Of a stretch of 64,000 nucleotides of DNA, positions 11,688 to 19,616 are shown one piece after another. The position numbers and the translations under genes are program-made. The notes beneath the pieces are model-generated. The model was not told where the DNA came from. It saw only the letters and a list, made by a program, of their open reading frames with translations, and ran no database searches. The stretch lies in NCBI RefSeq assembly GCF_003576645.1, contig NC_044930.1, positions 16,256,620 through 16,320,619 on the forward strand, given 5' to 3'. The stretch's first letter is position 1. Every line of letters begins with the position of its first letter. This stretch comes from Ipomoea triloba (lineage: Eukaryota > Streptophyta > Magnoliopsida > Solanales > Convolvulaceae).

Positions 11688-11960
11688 GATCAGATCTGGA
11701 AATCATAAAACAGATTTCCAGATCTGATCAATGCTCCAGTCGCCGGCGACTGGAGCAGAGCCCAGTCGGCGGCGCCAACTGGAAGAATCCAGTCGGTGGT
11801 CGCCGACTGGAGGAAAAAGGCCGGCGACTGCCGACTGGTGCCCAGTCGGCAGTCGTCGGCTTTTTGGGGCGACGTCGAGCGGGCTGCTCGACGTCGACCG
11901 ATCTGGTCGACGTCGAGCGGCCTGCTCGACGTCGACCGACATGCTCGACGTCGGCCATCC
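11688..11960. repeat. GC-rich foldback region
   Basis: It starts with a perfect hairpin: GATCAGATCTGGAAATC, an 8-nt loop, GATTTCCAGATCTGATC (about 11688-11730). Overlapping CCAGTCGGCGGC/GCCGACTGG blocks and then four CTCGACGTCGACC-type palindromes (11868-11955) follow. It is bounded by T-rich runs (about 11660-11684 and 11971-11985), and a C run adjoins the right side. Its composition is unlike the surrounding gypsy sequence, and it may be a separate small insertion. Confidence 0.7.
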
Positions 11961-12131
11961 CCCCCCCCCCCCTTTTTTTTTTTTTAATACAATAGAAATA
12001 AAAAGAGTACACGTTGCGACTAAAAAACTACATGCTGCAATTAACATAGCTGATGCCATTTGTTTTGCCGTTGCTTCTTTGCTATGTTGTTTGCCCGTGG
12101 TATGTCACCTACATTCCTTTGCTAATGTAGC

Positions 12132-13675
12132 ATGTCGCAAGACAAAAAGTGGTGTATGCGCGACTATGACAGCGATGATGAGGATGTTAGTGCGTCTGAG
12201 GAATCGAGTAATTCTGACGATGAGCCCCAAGCTCGTTCGCACGTTACCCCGCGATCCAAGCGTTCAAAAATTCCATCAAAGAATTTTGAGGTTCAACTAG
12301 GCGAAGGTACCTCCCATAATCCCAAGGAACTCTCAAGAAGTCAAACTGGAGTATCACGTGACTATGTCGACTTGGATTCCGATGGTGCTCGTATCGTTGG
12401 AATTGATTTTACCGACAAAGAGGTAGAACAACTCAAGAAGCTAATTGGAAAGGGGATTTCTTACTCAATTGATCGTCGTCCTTCCAACATCATTGATTGC
12501 CACCAAAAAAATTGGGTAGGTGTGCACTTTGATTCCTTGAAAGCCGGTTTGCGCATCCCCTTTGACCCATTCCTTGTTGACTTCGTGAATTATTACGGCA
12601 TAGTTCCAGGTCAGATAGCACCCAACGCACACCGTATTCTTGCATGCTACCCTCAGATTTGCAAACGCCACCTGGTAAAGTGCCTTGTACACTAGAACTC
12701 TTCAATTTTCTCCATCTGGTAAAGTGCATGGGGAAGAACCATCGCAACGGTTTTGTCATTATCCAATGTCGTGGGACAGCTGGGAAAGTTTCTGACTTGC
12801 CTGACAACAACCGTAGATGGAAAGAAAAATTTCTTCGGGTTCGTTTGGATGGTGATCTTCCTTTCAAAAATGAATGGTCTCGTCGGATGCGTAAGTGCGT
12901 GGTACCCCNCGGGGGGTCTCCACTTGTGAGCGCGTTGACCCGCGCACCAGTTGATTTGCGAAAAATGTTCGATCTGTTACTCCAACTGAGTCCTCCACCC
13001 TCGGGCATCGCCACTTTGTCCAACGAAAAAGTTGCTGAGCAGCTAGCCCATCACCTAGCTAACGTACTTACTCCAATCATTGAGTTGCTGATCTCTCTTT
13101 TCTTCGTTTGGTACTTTCTAAACTGTGGTTTATGATCGTGTTTATGTCAGGTTGCTAGCACAGGCGCCGAGCTATTCCTACGATGCCAGCTTACTGCTAT
13201 AGGATGGGAAAAGGAAACACAATCACTCAGGGCCACCGTGAGGGATCAAGAAAACCAACTCGAATCTCGTCGAGAACAAATATCCCATTTGGACGCCCAA
13301 CTCTATTCTTTGGGACAGTATCCAAATTCCGATCAGTTTCGTCGAGATGCCATTGCTTATTTCGTATCTCGACCATCCGAGGTGCCCGGTCTGTTATCTG
13401 CTTTATGTCCCTCCGAGGATGCGGCCATTCCTTTGTTCCATATGTTCCGAGAAGACCCAGTGATATCAGCGATGATACGTAAGGTGACCGCATGGGGTTA
13501 TCTCAAAGGAACAAGGGGCATGCAACAAACTTTGTATCACATATTACAAAATTCTCTCCCTGAGGATTGGGAATCGGTTCGTACCGTTCTGCCCGAAGAT
13601 CTGACACCTCCTGGTCCAGAGCCCTTCAAGAAGCCTCCGACGGGTCCTTCCTCATCGCGTGGTCAAGATCCATGA
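12132..13675 (+). pseudogene. Antisense ORF of the Tat-type element ('putative gypsy type transposon' domain)
   Basis: The plus-strand frame starts MSQDKKWCMRDYDSDDED with an acidic N-terminus. It then enters a region with the Transposase_28-like signature (GLRIPFDPFLVDFVNYYGI, about 12545-12600). A one-base shift near 12670-12680 separates this from the continuation (VPCTLELFNFLH to WKEKFLRVRLDGD). A probable intron, about 13059-13150 (AAC|GTACTT to TGTCAG|GTTGC, with TTCTAAAC as a branch site), joins HHLAN to VASTGAELF in phase. A C-terminal, probably coiled-coil part ends at 13675. It is opposite in direction to its host element, as in Grande-like Tat retrotransposons. The function is unknown. 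An N at 12908 falls inside the ORF. Confidence 0.72.
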
Positions 13676-14249
13676 TTGTTTTGTCCTCCATAGTCGTAGT
13701 TTCTTGTTTGTGGAGTGTGATCGGGAGACCGACCCCGCTTGTGTCGGTTGTACTTTTAACTTTGCGTGTATGAATCATTTCCTTCCTTCACTTTGTCATT
13801 ACGTAACATGTTGTTTCCTTGATTGGGTGTTTGCTCGTGGACGCCATTGGTTGATTTGTCGACAGATGCCTCACATCCATGTGGTCAATTGACATATCAC
13901 TTTGTCACAAGTTACTTGACATCAGAGTGGTTGGCCAAGTGTACGTTGCCATCCAGGTGGCCGATCGTCCGTTGCTCCTCATCCAAGCGATTTGTCTACC
14001 GATTGCTCGCCATACCGACATAGATTGTTTATCGTCCAAGTGATTGGTCAAAACACGGTAGATTATTACACACCAAGTAATCTGTCGATATGCAAGTGGT
14101 TGTTCAACATATCACTCTGTCAATGGCTTGATGTTGAAGTGGTTGTTGTCCGTTGAAGGTGGCTAGGCTTCCCAGCGGATGATCGACCAGATTGCATAAC
14201 ATTCAAGTGGTCGAATCGCCCGTCACACGAAGTGCTTAGTAAACAAGTG
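13676..14249. other. Non-coding interior of the Tat-type element
   Basis: Short variants of CAAGTGGTTG and CATATCACT recur through 13890-14160, suggesting a decayed short-period repeat. No open frame with a recognisable product was found. Confidence 0.55.
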
Positions 14250-14391
14250 TAGGTTGATTGGCGTCCACAAATGCTTCGCTCGTCGGTGCAGGTTGTGCTT
14301 GGTTGGCTGGGACAGGTTGATCGGCATCCGCAAGTGTTTCGCTCGTTGGTGCGGGTTGTGCTTGGTTGGCTGGTGCAGGTTGATCGGCATC
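14250..14391 (-). repeat. 66-bp tandem repeat, at least two units, running into a gap
   Basis: The units carry GGTTGTGCTTGGTTGGCTGG, with GGTTGATCGGCATCC between them. On the minus strand each unit can encode 22 residues with the theme ADQPAPANQAQPAPTSE. The repeat runs into an N gap, so unit number is unknown. Confidence 0.75.
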
Positions 14392-14658
14392 NNNNNNNNN
14401 NNNNNNNNNNNNNNNNNNNNNNNNNNNNNNNNNNNNNNNNNNNNNNNNNNNNNNNNNNNNNNNNNNNNNNNNNNNNNNNNNNNNNNNNNNNNNNNNNNNN
14501 NNNNNNNNNNNNNNNNNNNNNNNNNNNNNNNNNNNNNNNNNNNNNNNNNNNNNNNNNNNNNNNNNNNNNNNNNNNNNNNNNNNNNNNNNNNNNNNNNNNN
14601 NNNNNNNNNNNNNNNNNNNNNNNNNNNNNNNNNNNNNNNNNNNNNNNNNNNNNNNNNN
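14392..14658. other. Assembly gap (267 N)
   Basis: All bases are N. The gap lies between the 66-bp repeat and the GTGCAGGTCGAAC array, so it is a repeat-caused gap of estimated length. Confidence 0.95.
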
Positions 14659-15712
14659 CGTGCAGGTCGAACAAAACCCCAAACGGAGATCCGTGCAGGT
14701 CGAACAAAACCCCAAACAGAGATCCGTGCAGGTCGAATCATAACCCCAAACGTGCAGGTCGAACACAACCCCAAACGAAGATTCGTGCAGGTCGAACAAA
14801 ACCCCAAACGAAAAATTCGTGCAGGTCAAGCATAACCCCAAACGTGCAGGTCGAACAAAACCCCAAACGGATCCGTGCAGGTCGAACAAAACCCCAAACG
14901 GAGATCCGTGCAGGTCGAATAAAACCCCAAACGAAGATTCGTGCAGGTCGAACAAAACCCCAAACGAAATATTCGTGCAGGTCGAGCATAACCCCAAACG
15001 TGCAGGTCGAACAAAACCCCAAACGGATCCGTGCAGGTCGAACAAAACCCCAAACGGAGATCCGTGCAAGTCGAATCATAACCCCAAACGTACAGGTCGA
15101 ACACAACCCCAAACGAAGATTCGTGCAGGTCGAACAAAACCCCAAACGAAATATTCGTGCAGGTCGAGCATAACCCCAAACGTGCAGGTCGAACAAAACC
15201 CCAAACGGATCCGTGCAGGTCGAACAAAACCCCAAACGGAGATCCGTGCANNNNNNNNNNNNNNNNNNNNNNNNNNNNNNNNNNNNNNNNNNNNNNNNNN
15301 NNNNNNNNNNNNNNNNNNNNNNNNNNNNNNNNNNNNNNNNNNNNNNNNNNNNNNNNNNNNNNNNNNNNNNNNNNNNNNNNNNNNNNNNNNNNNNNNNNNN
15401 NNNNNNNNNNNNNNNNNNNNNNNNNNNNNNNNNNNNNNNNNNNNNNNNNNNNNNNNNNNNNNNNNNNNNNNNNNNNNNNNNNNNNNNNNNNNNNNNNNNN
15501 NNNNNNNNNNNNNNNNNNNNNCGTGCAGGTCGAACAAAACCCCAAACGGAGATCCGTGCAGGTCGAACAAAACCCCAAACGAAAATTCGTGCAGGTCGAA
15601 CACAACCCCAAACGAAAATCCGTGCAGGTCGAACACAACCCCAAACGAACGTGCAGGTCGAACACAACCCCAAACGAACGTGTCGAACAAAACTCCAAAC
15701 GAAGAAGTCTAA
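14659..15712. repeat. GTGCAGGTCGAAC minisatellite (25-33 bp units)
   Basis: More than 20 visible units of the form CGTGCAGGTCGAACAAAACC followed by CCAAACG and a short variable spacer (GAGATC, GATC, AAGATT, AAATATT). The spacers are arranged in a higher-order pattern of about 190-200 bp. The array stays open in several frames in both directions, so translations through it are not evidence of a gene. It encloses a second gap (15251-15521). Confidence 0.93.
15251..15521. other. Assembly gap (271 N) inside the minisatellite
   Basis: All bases are N and the array unit continues on both sides. The true array length cannot be known from this sequence. Confidence 0.95.
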
Positions 15713-15731
15713 GACTTGTAGGATCCCATGG

Positions 15732-16486
15732 TCAGACAGCTGACCCATTCTTCCATGCATCTTGGTAGTCCACCCGACCAGCTAAGCCTTCCGTTCCGCT
15801 TGTAGTGCGTTCTTTGAGCTGCTTCTTTGTAATCATTCGTGATGTTTGTCGATCATGGTTACCTCGAACCCCCAATCGGAATTTAGCACTCTTTCGAATT
15901 CGATCGAAAACACTTCTGCGTTGTATGACGTCATCCTGTCGATGCTTTTTATGTTCTTCTCGATCTAGTCTTTGCGTACAATTCGCCAATCGAACTTCCT
16001 CTTGGTTGCTCCCTTGAGGTTGTGGATGCGACTGTTGTACATGGAAAAGTTGAGGCATTTGTTGTTGAGCGACAGGACTCTGAGGGTTCGTCATCATTCG
16101 GGGGTGGGTGTCGTAACATAGTACCCAAGAGTTCCCAGCCCTGGTTGGCATATCGGTGTGGACCCATGTTGTGGTGCTCCTTGTATTTGATTCCCTCCCA
16201 ATATTCCTGGTGTTGAGGTCAACGTTTGGCCTACTGGTAGCAACATGGCACATGTAATTGTCATTCGAAAGTTTGTTTGTCCAGCATGTAGGCCTTCGCT
16301 CGAACCAACCGGTTGGGTTGGTTGTATGTTTTTTCTTGACAGATTTGACGTGAGCTCGTTGTTCAAGTTCCTTGACCGATCTAATTGTTGACGTAGATCG
16401 TCCTCTAGAAATGCTTTAGTCATCTGACGGGTTGAATTTCTCTTTCGCATGTGACTTCGGCTACGATTTCTCCTGCTGTTCGTCAT
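15732..16486 (-). pseudogene. Gag-like N-terminal region of the Tat-type element, frameshifted
   Basis: A minus-strand frame begins at 16486 (MTNSRRNRSRSHMRKRN), about 65 bases downstream of the primer-binding site, as expected for gag. It ends at 16094. The overlapping frame 16253-15732 continues with a Gln-rich and then basic stretch (RRSVFDRIRKSAKFRLG), which resembles the SVFDRLG block in the N-terminal part of Tat gag polyproteins. No gag core, zinc knuckle or pol follows. The frame runs into the minisatellite. A shift around 16100-16250 or an intron would be needed to join the two parts. Confidence 0.6.
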
Positions 16487-16551
16487 TTCAAGATGGATAA
16501 CGGTGTGAAGAAATAAAAGATAACGGGATAGAACAGAGTGACTCGTTCAAT

Positions 16552-16569
16552 CCCCACAGACGGCGCCAA
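16552..16569 (-). other. Primer-binding site of the Tat-type element
   Basis: On the minus strand the sequence next to the LTR reads TTGGCGCCGTCTGTGGGG, the common PBS form of plant Tat gypsy elements. It lies directly against the LTR end at 16570. Confidence 0.85.
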
Positions 16570-17164
16570 TGATAGCGTAAATGTAAACGGGGTCTACGAT
16601 TACGCTACGGATACGTGTGTTACGGGTGGTGAGGAATGTCGTTCGGCCGGTCAGACGGTCGGTCTACCGGTCAACGACTGAGCGGTTCGAAGCTATATCG
16701 CTCTACGGGTGACGAACAGTGATAAAGAGTAAGCAGGAGAAAGACAATCGGCAAATCGCAAGTGTATTAGTGTAGTACTATTGAGTTATTCCTCTCCCCT
16801 AGTGAGGGGAATTAGCCCTATATTTATACAAAGTGGATTCACTATGCACATGGTGTCTGATATGCAAGTGGAGGGCATATGGGCTGTCACTCCGCAAAAT
16901 GCGCATCGGTTTGCTCGAAGTGGTTGAGTTACTCGAGGTGATGAAAACACGGATCCCCTGTTCCCGAAAAGTTGTCGGTCGTCACATCAAGCAACTGTTG
17001 CGCTCGTGAGCCTCCAATCCACAAGGTGTGTTGCTTCCGATCATGCGGCCGACGGACCGGGTGACCGTCGACGGACCGGTTGGGTGACCGTTGACGGACA
17101 GGTTGGGTGACCGACGGACAGGTGATTTACGGACCGACTAGTACATGTGCATATTTACCCATAA
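16570..17164 (-). repeat. Tat-type gypsy 5' LTR
   Basis: 595 bp, the same length as 8160-8754. About seven single-base differences are seen, one of which alters the outer terminus (minus strand TTATGGG instead of TGATGGG). The TATA-like motif on the minus strand is at about 16819-16829. Confidence 0.9.
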
Positions 17165-18637
17165 AATAGAATGAGGTGATTAGATATAAAGCGAGACTTG
17201 TAAGCTCAAGGGTTCTCACAGAGACCTGGAATAGATTTTGAACAAACATATTCTCCTGTCTTAGATGGCGCATCGTTCCATTATCTAATATCACTGGCAG
17301 TGAAAATGAATCTAGAAATGCAGTTAATGGATGTTGTGACCGCATATTTATATGGGTCACTAGACACTGACATATATACGAAGGTACCCGAGGGTATCCA
17401 AAATCCTTTATGTAAAGGAAAAATGAATCCAAATATGTTCAGTGTTAAATTACAAAAGTCATTATATAGCTTAAAATAATCAGGAAGAATGTGGTTTCGT
17501 AGATTGAGTGAATTCCTATTAAAACAAGGATTTGAAAATAAAGATATCAGTCCTTGCATATTCACTAAGAAATCTCCTGATGGATTCTGTATCATATCTA
17601 TCTATGTAGATGACATAAATGTTATAGGAACATGCAAGGATGTCAAAAGGGTTTGTTTTTGTTTAAAGAAAGAATTCGAAATGAAAGACTTGGGGAAAAC
17701 CAAGTTTTGCCTCGGCTTGCAGATCGAGCACCTCCCTGAAGAGATATTCATACATCAATCCAAATATACAAGCAAATTATTGGAAAGGTTCTAAATGGAT
17801 AAATCTCATCCACTTAGTACTCCAATGGTAGTCCGATCACTTGAAGTTGATAAGGACCCATACAGACCTAAGGAGGATAATGAGGATATTCTATGACTAG
17901 AAGTCCCTTACTTAAGTGCCATAGGAGCACTTTTATATCTTGCCAATTGCATTAGGTTGGATATTGCATTTTTAGTAAATATGTTGGCTCGTTTTAGTGC
18001 TGCTCCAACCAGAAGACATTGGAATGACATAAAGCATATCCTCAGATATTTGCAAGGCACAAAGGATCTTGGGCTTCTGTTTAAAAGAGACCAAGATACC
18101 ACACTAGTGGGATATTCGGATGCTGGGTATATGTCTGATCCTCATAATGCTAGATCCCAAACCGTATATGTATTCCTTTGTGGAGGTACTGCTATCTCAT
18201 GGAAATTAGTTAAACAAACACTGATAGCTACATCAACAAACCACTCTGAAATCATTGCTCTATACGAGACCTCAAAAGAATGTGTATGGTTGAGGTCACT
18301 AATACATAATATTCAAGACTCGTGTGGAATAATGTGTATTAGAAAGGCCCCCACTGTCCTGTATGAGGACAATGCAGCATGTGTTGCACAAATGAGTAAT
18401 GGGTATGTTAAAGGTAATCTCACTAAACATATTGTACCAAAATTCTTTTATCCACATGAGCTCCAGAAGAGTGGTGAAATACAAATTCAAAAGATTCAAT
18501 CTAGTGAAAATCTAGCAGATTTATTCACTAAGTCCTTGCCTAAATCTACTTTTGAAAAATATGTACATAAAATTGGCATGCGTAGTTTTGGAAGGTTGTT
18601 GTCTTCAGGGGGAGCAACGACATCTCGGTGCACATAA
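17165..18637 (+). pseudogene. copia A pol, second part: RT and RNase H
   Basis: The frame resumes at the target-site duplication with NEVIRYKARL and then QGFSQRPGIDFEQTYSPV. The RT catalytic motif is YVDD (SIYVDDINVIG, about 17602-17634). Stops interrupt at about 17477, 17793 and 17895. The RNase H part (17957-18637) shows GYSDAGY and ends with the ADLFTKSLPKSTFEKY motif typical of copia C-termini. The reading frame of RT continues exactly across the removed gypsy insertion. Confidence 0.88.
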
Positions 18638-18693
18638 ATTATCGGTCCAGAAGACCAATGACTCCTAAAGAATAAACCCAAAAGTTTAACGGT

Positions 18694-18888
18694 TGTACTC
18701 TTTTTCCCTTAACTGGGTTTTTTTTCCCACGAGGTCTTCTCAGTATAAGGTTTTTAATGAGGCAACCAAAGCAACACATGCATTACCCATATATCATGTA
18801 CTCTTTTCTCACCTAGATTTTCCCACAGGGTTTTTCTAGTGAGTTTTTAACGAGGCATGAATATGGTGGAATAATGTCCAAGGGGGAG
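18694..18888 (+). other. copia A 3' non-coding region and polypurine tract
   Basis: ACTCTTTTTCCCTTAACTGG, GGTTTTTTTTCCCAC and AAGGTTTTTAATGAGGC appear in order (18694-18770). A second shorter version follows (TTTTCCCACAGGGTTTTTCT then TTTTTAACGAGGC, about 18818-18857). The polypurine tract AAGGGGGAG at 18880-18888 abuts the LTR. Confidence 0.75.
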
Positions 18889-19187
18889 TGTTATAAAAGA
18901 TAAATTGAAATGGACATTATGCCTTGATTTGTAACGGTCATCCTGATTATGTAACGGCTAATCATTGATTTGTAACAACCACATTTATTGTGGCATTATG
19001 TTGTAATAGTTGTACTATATATACTATGGAATGAAAGCATGAAATCCAAGCTATTCTTGCTCCTGCATACTTTGTCTCTATACTTTTCTAGTGTTCATAT
19101 TCTGTCTCTATACTATCTTACTGTTCATATATTGCAATCTACTGGTGGAAGAACGTTGAAGAGCTAACGGGCAATATTTTCTCAACA
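18889..19187 (+). repeat. copia A 3' LTR
   Basis: 299 bp, starting TGTTATAAAAGA right after the polypurine tract and ending CTCAACA. A TATA-like CTATATATAC lies at about 19014-19023. No matching 5' LTR was found, so both boundaries are inferred from the TG...CA ends and the tract. Confidence 0.75.
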
Positions 19188-19616
19188 GTAATTAATTTTT
19201 TTTTTAACTACATGGGTATTGTTTTTTTTTATTACACATGGGTATTGTTTTAATCTAACTATTAATTACATCGATTTAATCATTGTATGACTTGTATCTA
19301 GTTGTTCTCTCAAATGGAGGTATAACCAAACGCGGTGTTAATTCCATTGTTTTTAATATTAATCATTGACTTTAATACCTCCATGCTTCTTTAACAAGCA
19401 TATATTTCAGTCTTTTCTTGATCAAATTCAATCCTCGCTCTTCTTCTTTCACAAGTACGTACTTCAATCTTTTCTACACTATTCGATCGAATTTGACCCT
19501 TAATTCTTCTGTTACAAGCACATAGTTCTGATCTTTCTTCATTTGTTGATCATAGTTTAGTTTGATTCTCCACACCTCAACCCAATCCTTATTTTACGTT
19601 TCACTCGGTGTAATAA
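19188..19616 (+). promoter_or_regulatory. Upstream region and presumed 5' UTR of the TIR-NBS gene
   Basis: The 429 bases between the copia LTR end and the ATG must hold the promoter, unless the LTR supplies it. Three degenerate repeats of about 58-63 bp begin with ACAAG at 19393, 19451 and 19514. They contain a pyrimidine-rich TTCTTC stretch. No clear TATA box could be assigned. Confidence 0.45.

Larger units (their letters stand above)
8160..17164 (-). mobile_element. Ty3/gypsy retrotransposon of Tat type, non-autonomous, nested in copia A
   Basis: Two 595-bp LTRs (8160-8754 and 16570-17164) flank the element, and a perfect 5-bp target duplication AATAG lies at 8155-8159 and 17165-17169. 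Orientation is minus: a TGGCGCCGTCTGTGGG primer-binding site adjoins the right LTR and a polypurine tract adjoins the left LTR. From 5' to 3' on the minus strand it has a gag-like frame, tandem arrays with two sequencing gaps, an antisense ORF and a long 3' non-coding region. No protease, RT or integrase was found, so it must depend on a relative. The LTRs differ at about seven positions by eye, so it is young. Without the suspected duplicate it is about 7.0 kb. Confidence 0.85.
4987..19187 (+). mobile_element. Ty1/copia retrotransposon (copia A), 5'-truncated and interrupted
   Basis: Gag, protease, integrase, reverse transcriptase and RNase H follow in copia order on the plus strand. A polypurine tract and 3' LTR come last. 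The element is split inside the RT by the gypsy element 8160-17164, and part of it (7528-8159) appears again at 9518-10149 in what looks like an assembly duplication. The left boundary is uncertain because no 5' LTR was found. Without the insertion and the duplicate it would be about 5.2 kb. Multiple stops make it non-autonomous. Confidence 0.85.

Noticed and set aside
11684..12300. Overlapping open frames in the GC-rich foldback
   Set aside because: They exist in several frames of both strands, have palindromic composition and no domain. Only the frame from 12132 has recognisable homology.
14659..15712. Regular short repeats that could suggest a CRISPR array
   Set aside because: Units are contiguous with few spacer types that recur in order, in a plant genome within a retrotransposon. 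It is a minisatellite.
14120..15768. Long open frames on both strands through 14120-15768
   Set aside because: They run through the N gaps and the minisatellite. A repeat with few stop codons stays open in several frames, so this is no evidence for a protein.
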